DNA of 42,500 nucleotides, taken from NCBI GenBank assembly GCA_012295275.1, contig CM022673.1, positions 21,340,413 to 21,382,912 of the forward strand, read 5' to 3'. Below, piece after piece: positions 26,801 through 34,506 of this stretch (position 1 is the first letter of the stretch; each line of letters starts with the position of its first letter). The notes beneath the pieces were generated by a model that ran no database searches, was not told the DNA's origin, and was given only the letters and a program-made list of their open reading frames with translations. Source of the stretch: Chrysomallon squamiferum (Eukaryota > Mollusca > Gastropoda > Neomphalida > Peltospiridae). The translations under genes and the position numbers were made by a program.

Positions 26801-28117
26801 CTATCTTTCATTAGTTACCATGTATATCTGATGAGAAAGCATCCACAAACATTTTTATTGAAAGCTAAATACTTATTGGAAGTGACTTAAATAATTATGT
26901 GTTAGTGATATAATAGCACATTTAGGAAAATAAAATATTTTTATGAAAATACTATTATTATTATTATTCTTATTCTACATTTTAAATATTTATGAATTTA
27001 TAATATAAAATTGTTAATGGAATAAGTAAAATTTCTTTACAAACATCTTTCAAGTTATTCTTTTACATCAACTGACCTACATGGAAATTTTCATAATTTT
27101 ACCATTTGAAAACATTTGTATTAATCTTATAGTGATTTATTTTTTATCATGACTTGGGTTATATTATTCATTTTAAATGTACTTAAGTAAATTTAATAAT
27201 AAAAATTGAAAACAAATTGTTATGACATTAACAAAGATTTTGATTACTTTTTGACAGACTGATATTAGAACTACTTTAAGACTTTTTGAATAATATTACC
27301 ATATTCCTGTCCCACATTTTAAAAATGTGATTAAATAAAGAATGTAATAACAGTAATAGTATATAACATCACCCACTGCTTCTCCTTTATTGAAAAAATA
27401 ACTATATTTTAATAATAAAAAAAACAAATTAAGGTGAACTTTAGAGTCTGTAATATGTAACCCAAGTGTGAAGTTTAATGAAAACCAAGAAACCTGTTAA
27501 CTAAATGATTAATAACCTTGTGTCCTGGTTTATCTTTGTCTTCCAATCTTCCAAGTTCTCTTTCTGACAAATGAAACAATGCTTCTGAAAAATGAATATA
27601 CAGAGTTATAATATTAATATAGTGTAAATATTAAAATATAACACAGTTACACAGGTTATAAATTTAATAATTATTTATGAACTCGGTACAGCTTGTTTTA
27701 ATCATAATTAATCATAATTTATCATAAGCCGAAAATTAGACAAAATAGACTAATAGTTACTAATAAAGTACTTGTTTAAAATAAAAAATTGGTTTAAGTA
27801 AATAAGTCAGCTTATTCTCCAATCTGCATTAAAATAATTATAAAATTCATCTGATTCAACTGATTCAATAGTTTGCAAAGATCAGATTTAATCGTGAGAA
27901 ACACTCGTATACCTCTAAATTCGGGTGTGAAAAACAGAGTCTGAAGAAGACTGTTTAGGTAACATGTTGCTCCCTGATTGTTAATGCCAGCTAACTGGCA
28001 CTGAGCACGAGGACGATCTGGTGCATTACTGTCAGGAATTCCACTCTGTAAACGTTTACTTTCTTCAATGGCTTCGTTCAAAGCAACGTCTTCTTCGTTA
28101 AAAATGTTACCAAACAT
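11700..28117 (-). CDS. USP40: USP40, ubiquitin-specific protease 40 (complete, 31 coding exons, 1195 aa)
   Basis: Family role (known): cysteine protease that removes ubiquitin from proteins. Seen here: 31 exons with GT/AG borders whose phases join without a break, giving 1195 residues against about 1235 in human. The order follows human USP40: N-terminal MFGNIF, Cys box [10 protein letters not shown] (Cys52), QQHDVQEL, zinc-finger pairs C174-x2-C177 and C222-x2-C225, His box HGGHYHAYI (His306), a roughly 150-residue insert, then [10 protein letters not shown] (Asp457) and [10 protein letters not shown] closing the catalytic domain. The C-terminal part (about 520-1160) carries several ubiquitin-like segments, such as [18 protein letters not shown] and [14 protein letters not shown]. 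An acidic/basic tail ends in EEKRKM. The triad is intact, so the enzyme should be active. Start chosen: the ATG at 28117 matches the human N-terminus. Identity rests on recalled similarity to human USP40 over almost the whole length. Confidence 0.95.
11821..11888. repeat. Perfect 34-bp tandem duplication upstream of the last USP40 acceptor
   Basis: Copies at 11821-11854 and 11855-11888 are identical and each start AGAGAAAAGGAAAGAATAAA. On the minus strand the repeat is a pyrimidine-rich tract directly before the exon 31 acceptor. Confidence 0.93.
11972..12053. repeat. Dispersed repeat copy A (diverged) in USP40 intron 30
   Basis: Starts GTCTCAGATGGCC, then TGCATAAATCACC, and ends near ATGGCTACTCATCA. 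It is a shorter, diverged relative of copies at 12946 and 13628. Confidence 0.65.
12138..12245 (-). CDS. USP40: USP40 exon 30 (residues 1125-1160)
   Basis: Acceptor TTACTTCCAG, donor GTGCAG. It has a basic stretch ([10 protein letters not shown]) and then [14 protein letters not shown], matching human GAPYYLKDGDTIGVK. Reading through the donor would meet a stop within two codons. Confidence 0.93.
12581..12652 (-). CDS. USP40: USP40 exon 29 (residues 1101-1124)
   Basis: Acceptor TCTTTGCAG, donor GTAAAC. It encodes [19 protein letters not shown] and KEISQ, matching human EKIEIAKYFPEKFEWLPIS. Confidence 0.94.
12946..13048. repeat. Dispersed repeat copy B (103 bp) in USP40 intron 28
   Basis: Runs from CCTCAGATGGCCCC to ATTCATCACTGAC. 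It has the same length and orientation as copy C, with only a handful of differences. No terminal inverted repeats or Pol III boxes seen. Confidence 0.8.
13257..13401 (-). CDS. USP40: USP40 exon 28 (residues 1052-1100)
   Basis: Acceptor GTGTTTCAG, donor GTATGA. It includes [14 protein letters not shown] and [13 protein letters not shown], matching human LDLVWNAAQGG...SLRQRVADFYRL. Confidence 0.93.
13421..13610. repeat. Tandem repeat, about 61-62 bp, three diverged units (USP40 intron 27)
   Basis: The word CTAAGCTGA recurs at 13449, 13511 and 13572, each time followed by ACA and ATGTTT and preceded by an A/T stretch with ACTG. Confidence 0.75.
13628..13730. repeat. Dispersed repeat copy C (103 bp) in USP40 intron 27
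   Basis: Nearly identical to copy B. It lies in the neighbouring intron, about 680 bp away, in the same orientation. Confidence 0.8.
14058..14123 (-). CDS. USP40: USP40 exon 27 (residues 1030-1051)
   Basis: Acceptor TATTCTGCAG, donor GTATTT. It encodes [20 protein letters not shown], corresponding to human RRIEICLEPLQ. Both borders are phase 2. Confidence 0.9.
14435..14666 (-). CDS. USP40: USP40 exon 26 (residues 953-1029; ubiquitin-like segment)
   Basis: Acceptor CTTTTCTAG, donor GTTCAT. It contains [19 protein letters not shown] and [17 protein letters not shown], clearly matching human LLYLGDIEISEDATLAEL and FGVPSPAHLRAW. Confidence 0.95.
15066..15147 (-). CDS. USP40: USP40 exon 25 (residues 926-952)
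   Basis: Acceptor CTGTATTTCAG, donor GTAAAC. It encodes [20 protein letters not shown], matching human GFLKVPIWWYQ. Confidence 0.92.
15622..15761 (-). CDS. USP40: USP40 exon 24 (residues 879-925)
   Basis: Acceptor TAATTATAG, donor GTTGTA. It encodes [18 protein letters not shown] and [25 protein letters not shown] and EGKLPP are near-identical to human USP40. Confidence 0.94.
16226..16349 (-). CDS. USP40: USP40 exon 23 (residues 838-878)
   Basis: Acceptor TGTTTGTAG, donor GTTTGT. It includes [20 protein letters not shown] and IIQQYGQK, a ubiquitin-like segment matching human MEIVVEETISVRDCLKLML. Confidence 0.92.
16600..16688 (-). CDS. USP40: USP40 exon 22 (residues 808-837)
   Basis: Acceptor TTAATTTCAG, donor GTAAAT. 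It encodes [20 protein letters not shown] and HGKAPEKNQ, matching human GSSLGLCLGKAP. Confidence 0.92.
17211..17319 (-). CDS. USP40: USP40 exon 21 (residues 772-807)
   Basis: Acceptor CCTTTTTTAG, donor GTACGC. It encodes [20 protein letters not shown] and [16 protein letters not shown]. The donor was picked because it is the one whose phase joins the next exon to give [12 protein letters not shown]. The frame stays open beyond it. Confidence 0.85.
17561..17581. repeat. Poly(T), 21 nt, in USP40 intron 20
   Basis: Homopolymer between exons 21 and 20. Confidence 0.9.
17707..17760 (-). CDS. USP40: USP40 exon 20 (residues 754-771)
   Basis: Acceptor AATTCTGCAG, donor GTGAGT. A 54-nt exon encoding [18 protein letters not shown]. 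Confidence 0.9.
17993..18065 (-). CDS. USP40: USP40 exon 19 (residues 729-753)
   Basis: Acceptor GGTATTCCAG, donor GTAATT. It encodes [20 protein letters not shown] and QCGE, opening another beta-strand-like segment. Confidence 0.9.
18339..18628 (-). CDS. USP40: USP40 exon 18 (residues 633-728; ubiquitin-like segment)
   Basis: The largest exon, 290 nt. Acceptor TTTGTTGCAG, donor GTGAGA, ends phase 2. It contains [15 protein letters not shown] and the ubiquitin-like ending [19 protein letters not shown]. The DGDQIIVED signature resembles the last strand of a ubiquitin fold. Confidence 0.93.
19155..19228 (-). CDS. USP40: USP40 exon 17 (residues 608-632)
   Basis: Acceptor TTTTGTTACAG, donor GTATAG. 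It encodes [20 protein letters not shown] and WNGSK, matching human LCETEIADGEDIFVWNG. Confidence 0.92.
19460..19547 (-). CDS. USP40: USP40 exon 16 (residues 579-607)
   Basis: Acceptor ATTTTTTCAG, donor GTAACA. It encodes [20 protein letters not shown] and YDEIT, matching human KLVPAGLHIYQ. Confidence 0.92.
19816..19984 (-). CDS. USP40: USP40 exon 15 (residues 522-578)
   Basis: Acceptor ATATTTGCAG, donor GTATGG. It includes [20 protein letters not shown] and [16 protein letters not shown], the first ubiquitin-like segment after the protease domain (human FDKRKTLGDLRQSIF). Confidence 0.92.
20479..20560 (-). CDS. USP40: USP40 exon 14 (residues 495-521)
   Basis: Acceptor TTCTGTGACAG, donor GTATCA. 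It encodes [20 protein letters not shown] and ELEKQ, matching human ANPRYGVPCHLLNEMDAANIEL. Confidence 0.92.
20766..20926 (-). CDS. USP40: USP40 exon 13 (residues 441-494; catalytic Asp457)
   Basis: Acceptor CTGTGTTCAG, donor GTATAA. It contains [20 protein letters not shown] and [11 protein letters not shown]. The Asp after WYNF is the third triad residue; the AYMLFYRK strand closes the protease fold. Confidence 0.95.
21860..22011 (-). CDS. USP40: USP40 exon 12 (residues 391-440)
   Basis: Acceptor TTTTTTCAG, donor GTAAGT, ends phase 2. It is a charged segment, [16 protein letters not shown] to YREIKKDVD, the second half of the insert and poorly conserved. Confidence 0.9.
22218..22286 (-). 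CDS. USP40: USP40 exon 11 (residues 368-390)
   Basis: Acceptor ATGATTTCAG, donor GTAAGT. It encodes [19 protein letters not shown], matching human GISWNKKYRKQHGPLRK within the insert. Confidence 0.9.
22655..22786 (-). CDS. USP40: USP40 exon 10 (residues 324-367; insert within catalytic domain)
   Basis: Acceptor TTTTTTCAG, donor GTAAGC. It encodes [20 protein letters not shown] and then [15 protein letters not shown]. This starts the insert between His and Asp boxes that is also present in human USP40. Confidence 0.88.
23058..23183 (-). CDS. USP40: USP40 exon 9 (residues 282-323; catalytic His306)
   Basis: Acceptor TTTCTTAAAG, donor GTAAGT. It encodes [11 protein letters not shown] and [19 protein letters not shown]. 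The first His of the HY pair in GGHYHAY is the general base of the triad. Confidence 0.95.
23603..23659 (-). CDS. USP40: USP40 exon 8 (residues 263-281)
   Basis: Acceptor TTTGTTTCAG, donor GTAAAA. It encodes [19 protein letters not shown], the F-x-FP strand matching human YTFPLRINLKPF. Confidence 0.92.
23786..23872 (-). CDS. USP40: USP40 exon 7 (residues 234-262)
   Basis: Acceptor TTTTACAG, donor GTATAA. It encodes [18 protein letters not shown] and [11 protein letters not shown], the conserved LPPxLxxxLxRF strand of USP domains. Confidence 0.93.
24342..24488 (-). CDS. USP40: USP40 exon 6 (residues 185-233; second zinc CxxC)
   Basis: Acceptor TTGTTACCAG, donor GTAAAA. It opens [20 protein letters not shown] and includes [13 protein letters not shown]222 and C225 complete the zinc site begun in exon 5. 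Confidence 0.93.
24732..24770 (-). CDS. USP40: USP40 exon 5, 39-nt mini-exon (residues 172-184; first zinc CxxC)
   Basis: Acceptor TTATTTCAG, donor GTACGT. It encodes only [14 protein letters not shown]174 and C177 form the first half of the finger-subdomain zinc site, matching CKEC in human USP40. Confidence 0.92.
24893..25018 (-). CDS. USP40: USP40 exon 4 (residues 130-171; QHDVQE box)
   Basis: Acceptor TTATCCAAAG, donor GTACAA. It encodes [20 protein letters not shown] and ends LYHGKVVNQ. The QHDVQE box is a conserved USP segment that packs against the active site. Confidence 0.94.
25521..25634 (-). CDS. USP40: USP40 exon 3 (residues 92-129)
   Basis: Acceptor AAAATGTAG, donor GTTTGT, phase 0 on both sides. 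It starts [17 protein letters not shown] and ends [13 protein letters not shown], the helix and SFGW motif before the QHD box. Confidence 0.92.
25635..27516. other. USP40 intron 2, the longest in the gene
   Basis: About 1.9 kb of AT-rich sequence. I see no coding segment or recognisable mobile element. Confidence 0.6.
27517..27584 (-). CDS. USP40: USP40 exon 2 (residues 69-91)
   Basis: Acceptor ATTTTTCAG, donor GTTATT. It encodes [20 protein letters not shown] and GHK, aligning with human EALFSL...FEDKDKP. The longest USP40 intron (25635-27516) follows. Confidence 0.92.
27913..28117 (-). CDS. USP40: USP40 exon 1 (residues 1-68; catalytic Cys52)
   Basis: Contains the start codon and the Cys box [18 protein letters not shown], followed by FFTPEFR and one base of a Glu codon. 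Donor GTATAC. Confidence 0.95.
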
Positions 28118-28300
28118 CTGTAAATGCCAAAAACATTAACTTAACATTGAAAACGTTTCTATTTCTTAGTTGACAGTCCATATCAAAAATAGAATTTCCC
28201 TAACAAATATATTTAACAAGAGTTTGCAACACTTTTCATACTTCCCGGAAGTTAAGAATCAGTTACTTCCGTTTTGTTGTTGTTCTTTGTATCAAACAAC
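28118..28300 (-). promoter_or_regulatory. USP40: USP40 5' flank with paired ETS-type sites
   Basis: CCGGAAGT (28245-28252, plus strand) and ACTTCCG (28265-28271, the inverted form) lie about 130-155 bp upstream of the USP40 ATG. CCGGAAGT is the classic ETS/GABP core found at TATA-less housekeeping promoters. No TATA box is evident. The transcription start is not mapped. Confidence 0.4.
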
Positions 28301-29102
28301 TTGATATGTTATTTCTCAGTCAACTCTGAATTTAGTCACATTTTCAGTGGAGTTACTTTCTTATCTATTTAGAAGGCTGTAATATTTATTTTCAGTTATT
28401 TCTTATAACTAACTGCCAACTTTTTGTTGATGTACTTTATCATAAATATTTTATATAATATTGAATACTAATGACAAAATATAAATGCTTATTGAATAAT
28501 AAATCAAAGCCTTTTTCGTTTTTTTTTACACTGATGGAATATAAAACATCATCAGCAATAATAAAAAAATATATTGAAAGTGAATATTAGTATATTGAAT
28601 TAATTACATTTAACTGTTATTTCATGAATACATACAAAATGTTTATAAATCATACCATATTTAAATCAATTATTTAATTGTAATAAAATAAGATGTTTAG
28701 GAATATTAAAAAATTCTTTGTTTTTAGAAAGATAAAGCAAATTTCAGTTGGAAAACTGAGGGATATTCAGGGTGGCAGTTTCAAAAGATAGGGTTTTTTG
28801 ATCGATGAAGACATACACAATAATGAAAACAGCTTATAGGGTTTAGCCTTCCTTCAAGTTCATAAAACCATTTCCACCACTGACTATTTCCATATTTCCA
28901 CAGTCAAAATATAAGCTTACTACAGTGTAACATTAACTATCAACATCTTTTTGTTTGACCTCTGTGACTATTTAAAGACATATTCTGCATTTCTTTTATA
29001 TATTAGAAGTCTAAAATGCCAAAATGAATTAAATTAATATTGGATAGATAATTAAATGATTCCATTATGATCGACGAATAAACACGCAACAGCATTCCTG
29101 TC

Positions 29103-29157
29103 AGTATCATTAATACGCTATTTGATAATTTTAAATTATCAATACTATGACGATACA
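29103..29157. repeat. Imperfect inverted repeat with perfect 10-bp core arms
   Basis: The core at 29122-29142 is TTGATAATTT, one T, then AAATTATCAA. Outside it GTATC and GATAC words continue the symmetry imperfectly. It could be a small foldback element or chance in AT-rich DNA. Confidence 0.5.
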
Positions 29158-29999
29158 TATTTCAGTATTCTTGATCCATCTCTCGTTGCATTCAGTCTTT
29201 CAAATATTGCAATACAGAAATAAAGATAATTAACTATTAGGCAGAAATCTAGGTATGCCTTATTGAATTGCTGATAAAAACTGTATATATTAAAAGTGTA
29301 ACTGACAATCCTTTAGTATTTACATACCTAGCCAAGTACGCACACCTGTCCACTCACATTTTAAAGTAAATATTGTTTTCCGGCTTCATAAATAAATTTA
29401 TAATTTTTATTTATTTGTCGAACTTAATAAATATATATTAAATCATGACGTACAGGTAAAAATACAGTCAATTTTTATTTATATTTAGAAATAATAAAAT
29501 TATTATTGGCATTTAGATATATCTTGCTTAAAAGTTCGAACTCTTTGAATTGCATGTCAAAACTGTTATCATGTCATATCAGCGTATACTGTTACAGAGA
29601 TTACATTTCGAATTTCATGAAAACGGAAACAGATTTCCCATACTTGAAATGTACTGATAACTAAATTGTGTACGAACTCTTAACGTCAATACTTTATATT
29701 CACAGTAAACTTTCTTGAACCTTTAGTTTAATGTTTTATTCATTTTTAAAAGAACATGTTACAAATAGACTCACACGTTAGAATGATTTAGAGATACAGT
29801 TTTTCTTTATTAGTGTTATTATTTCAATTATAATTATAATAATTATTATTATTAAAAATGGTGTAATTAAAAAAAAAAAAAAAAAGCAGTACAAAAATAC
29901 TTCTAAAATTAAGACTATAGATCTTTCGAATAATATAACGATTGATAGTTCTAATTATATTATTATCCGTAAGTATGTTTGTGTATATTTGTGTGTTTG

Positions 30000-30092
30000 C
30001 ATGCATGCATGCATATATGTATGTATATAAATATATATATGTATGCATTTGTGTGTGTGTGTGTGCGTGCGTGCGATTTCGTACGTATGTGT
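30000..30092. repeat. Alternating purine-pyrimidine tract (ATGC, AT, GT, GTGC runs)
   Basis: Successive CATG, TATG, TATA, (GT)n and GTGCGTGCGTGCG stretches. Nearly the whole tract alternates purine and pyrimidine. Confidence 0.8.
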
Positions 30093-31568
30093 ATCATAAA
30101 AAAAAATATCTAGGTTAATACATTTTTATTTTCAAATATACGGTATTGGAACAAACAACCAGAATGTGATATCAAAAACAATTATATTAAGTTACATGAT
30201 AAAAAGCCAATTTGCACTTTGTTGTTTGATTCACAATCTGTGATGTTATTTTGCATAGTTTAAATGAATTCTTATAACCTGGAGTTTCTTGAGTAAGAAA
30301 GAATGTTTTGGTACTCAACGTTTTTAAAGTGTTTTATCATTCAGGATGTATTGTGATAAAAAGATATTTTGTTCAAATATACTGAAACAGTAAACAAGCC
30401 ATCTGATAAAACACAAAGTTAGTTCTAAGATTACTCCCTAACCTTTAATATCTGTGTGATTTATTTTTCTGATAATAATGACAATAATTATAATAATAAT
30501 AAACATTATTATATTAACATCATCATTACTTTTAGTTATTAATTTTAAGTTCTATATCAAAAAATATTTTAGCTTCTACATCATGTTCAAAAATTATTCG
30601 GAATTGTCATCATTGGTCTTGTTTAGCTCCGTGGTAAATAAAAATACAAAAACAATAAATAAATAAAACAAAAACAACAACAACAGTAACAACAAACAAA
30701 CAAAAAAAAAATCCACAGTCACATACACACACAAAAAAACCCCACAAAAATAACATAGAAAAAGAGAGAGAAAAAAAGAGAACGAAACCAGCAATTTATT
30801 TTGACACCTAAAATCATTAGCATTAAACTGTATTTATATATCTTTGAGCTTTAAATAATTAATTAATTTAATCATTCTGTTTTTCTATTTCAGATCGAAT
30901 TTTCTGGAAGAGACAGATGCACTAGAAACTGAATAATCACGCTGGTACTAAAAGACCTCTTCTTTGTAACGATAACGTGCGCGTTCGCTTGTCCGATTCA
31001 AAGCGGCAAGAAAAAATAAATTAACCTCTTTTTTTATGTCCATGTAAGATAAAATAGTTTTATATGTAAGTGTACCTAGTGCCAAAGTCCCAGCTCATTT
31101 CATGATCATTAATACAAATTTTATGACACCAGTGTAACACAATTTCCAAGATACCACAAATGCAATAATATCGAAGTAAGCGAAATCTTGGGCTGTTAAG
31201 ATCTGCTTTTTAATTTACGATCTGAACTAAGTCCGTCTCTAAGATATATTCCTGATAACATTGTGGATGCTGTGTAAAAAAAGGTACATAAATAGATTAA
31301 TACCTATTCATTATTCAACCTGAAATTATAATATGACGACAAGGGTATTGGAGTCGCGGTGACAAATTATCATCATTTTGTAAGCTACTGAAAATTTACT
31401 TACATCCATCATTACAAAACAAACATTATAAACAAGCCATAAACGAAATAAGAACTCATCACCAAAATAAACACTTTGTGATATATGTATCTATTTCAGC
31501 AAAAAACAACAGCAAAAAAACAACAACATAAGATTTAAAAAAAATATAACAAAAACAACCCCACCCCA

Positions 31569-31569
31569 A

Positions 31570-31629
<60 letters not shown>

Positions 31630-31669
31630 AAGAAGAAGAAAATTAAAAAAAAAAAAAAAAAAAAAAAAA
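31569..31669. repeat. Compound microsatellite (AAT)n-(AAG)14-A25
   Basis: AAT units run to about 31599, AAG units cover 31600-31641, and 25 A cover 31645-31669. The AAG part is all purine on the plus strand. Confidence 0.93.
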
Positions 31670-33275
31670 CAAGAAAAAATAAAAACAAACTTAATAACAA
31701 AGCGGTCATTCAATGTCACCTTACTTATGTTTGTATATTAATATTACGCACCGAAATTAATTTAAACAGCGGTATCAAAATCTGACACCAATGTCTAGCG
31801 TCTGCACAATAAATGATAAACATGAACATTTTCTTGTTGATTTTAGCACTGTCTGTGAGATAGCCAGTACATAGTTTAATTTCTACGGTGTCCAAGAAAG
31901 TAATCTCACTTTTTCAGTTGACATTATGTTTAAAAAAAATTAAAAAAATAAAATAAAAGAATAAAACAAAACAAGACAGAAAAAACACTCTGCTTCTTTG
32001 TATAGGATTATTTATTTATTTATTCTTTTCTAATTTATATTAATTTTTTTTTTCACTGTGTTATTTTTTTTATTTTTTATTTTTTTTTAAAGAACGACAG
32101 GTAAGAAACAGCCTAATTCGATTAAAATATGAATTTTTGTTTTAAAAATAAAGTCACTGTAATGCAATCTAAGCAATTCCCAAATAATTTAAGATGTTCA
32201 CTTTTCATATTTAATTAATTTGCTGGCCAGAATTATTTTGCGGACGTCAGATAATTCATGTGCATGTTAATACTACACATTTAGGTTCTTGATTTGAAAT
32301 GATATCAATTTATAACATTATAGATGTTGTGGGGCGGGGGTGGGGGAGAGAAATTAAAAAGAAAAGAAATAAAAGAAAAGACGGAAGAAACTAATCCAAT
32401 ATGCTACGTGAAAGTTTGGCAGGCACTAAAACTATAATTACAATTAAAATATTGCAGAGTGAATACTTAAGGAAAATTCCGCGCACATTAGCATTAACTG
32501 TTACTAGGGGTCAATTAGATATTTCTTGATGAAACAAAAGTGGAAATCCATAACTTCACGGATATCCTGATATTTTCTGGTGCACTAATGATTACTGACA
32601 TGTTATTTGTAGTTTACCTATATCTAATAGTAGTCTCAGACTCAGAATTTTCATTCCCGGCAAGAAAGCACGTACCATTGCTTTTGATAAACGGAACAGG
32701 CACCAGCTCGAAACATTTGAATAAGAGAACAATATCTCTGCAACACGCTCTGATCATTAACCTATATATATATTTCTTTGCACTGGTTTTTAATACAATT
32801 ATTATTACAAACGATAATGATATCTAAAGTCAGCGCACAAATACCAGTCATGCGCAGTCGCCTTATTAATCTTTGTTGTTTCTCTTTACCAACGCACTCA
32901 AAGCGTTATTTTTGTATTCTAATCCACGTCTATTATTTATCATTTCTGATACGATTCGGTTTGTCGCCAACAGATTTAAGGGTGATATTTCTTTTTGACA
33001 ACAAAACACTTAAATACGTAAATACTAACTATGGAATTAGTTGTTAGGAAATTTATTAAACTTTGTTTGAAATACTGACTTATAGACAATCCATCCATTG
33101 ATCTGTAATTTATTCTCGGACTTTTAAAGAAAATCGTCAATAAATCCGTTTCAAGGAGAAATTATAAGCTTCAGTTATTATGTATTAAGTTAAGAGCATA
33201 CAACCAAAGATAATGTCTGTTTCGTCTCGAAAAACACCAAAAACCAAACCCCCCCCCCCAAAAACCCAAATCAAG

Positions 33276-33276
33276 A

Positions 33277-33330
<54 letters not shown>

Positions 33331-33331
33331 C
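33276..33331. repeat. (AAT)n microsatellite with nearby C11 run
   Basis: About 18 AAT units. A C homopolymer lies just upstream at 33249-33259. Confidence 0.93.
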
Positions 33332-33492
33332 CTACTTCCCCAAAACGAAACAGAGAGAAAAAAAAAAAAAAAAATAGAAACAAAATTTTCGCAGAAGAAA
33401 ACACCAATACAGTCTCTATGCTTTGATATTTTATAGTAATTAAAACAACATCAAAAACAACAAATATAATAAATGAATGAATAAATAAATAA

Positions 33493-33493
<1 letters not shown>

Positions 33494-33549
<56 letters not shown>
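33494..33549. repeat. (CATA)n-(TA)n microsatellite
   Basis: Three CATA units grading into about 22 TA units. Confidence 0.93.
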
Positions 33550-33552
<3 letters not shown>

Positions 33553-34506
33553 GTATTGCAAAATTTACTACTGTCATTATTTTATTAATAGTAGTAAATG
33601 AACTGAGCACTAAAGGAAAGTGTGAACTCGAATAATAAATGCCATCAAATTAACTCTTTTTTTTCTTCTTTTATAAAATATATTTTTTAAATTTTAAGTT
33701 TTTCTAATTATTATTTAGTTAGTTAGTTAGTTTGTATTGTTTTAACGTTTCCACAAGAAATGACGAAATGAACGTGACCACGCTTTAACTGACAGACGAT
33801 AAAGTGCATCAGAATGATAAATTGTTCTTTCGTTTCCATTATACATCTTTTGCTGAAAACAGTTTGACTTAAAACCACTTGAAACAGCTTCAGATATGAA
33901 AACATGTCATTTTTATCGCGCAATGTGCTATAACGCAGGATTAATGAACTCAAATACTTAGATCCTATCCCAGTGTTTTCGACTTATTGTGGAACAAGAA
34001 TGACATTGAATATGTTTTCTTACTAGATTACGACCAGCATATGCTCTTAACAGCAGTCTATGCAATCTCTTTAAAATTAATTAATTAATTAATCTCTTAT
34101 TACTTACAAATACCGTATATTACCAGAAAAAAAAAATAATAATAATTACGGGAAATCAATTATTTACCGATAATTCCAAATGGCGCCACACCAGCAAATA
34201 ATAATTTACATTAGACTTTATAATTAAGTTAACCTGGAATCTAAGCGAAATAAACAGACACATAGAATAATAATAAGGAACAAATCGAATATCAACAAAT
34301 CAATTAACTAAGAACAGTAAACGAAAGAATATTAAAGTGTGGAGCATTACTATACAATATAGTACTAAGTCAACCAAACAGAAAAAAAATAAAAAATAAA
34401 GCATTACAATTCGGCGGGTATCAGTAAGAAACAGTAACATTCACGTATTTTATAAATCGGCCTAAAATGATGCATTAAACACCATCAGTACAAAATAGGC
34501 CTAAAT

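Larger units (their letters stand above)
28301..34506. other. Intergenic AT-rich region between USP40 and the satellite
   Basis: No gene recognised on either strand. It contains the microsatellites and inverted repeat listed separately. The open frames are mostly translations of simple repeats. Confidence 0.5.

Noticed and set aside
31459-31719. Minus-strand frames full of Phe/Leu/Ile runs
   Set aside because: They are translations of the (AAT)n-(AAG)n-A25 microsatellite.
32540-32827. 95-codon plus-strand frame with hydrophobic segments
   Set aside because: Less repetitive than the others, but no family resemblance, no splice partner and no promoter signal seen.
33171-33506. 111-codon minus-strand frame with a poly-Leu run
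   Set aside because: Translation of the (AAT)n and A-rich repeats at 33276-33380; no domain.
33723-33953. 76-codon minus-strand frame
   Set aside because: Mixed composition but no recognisable motif or exon borders.
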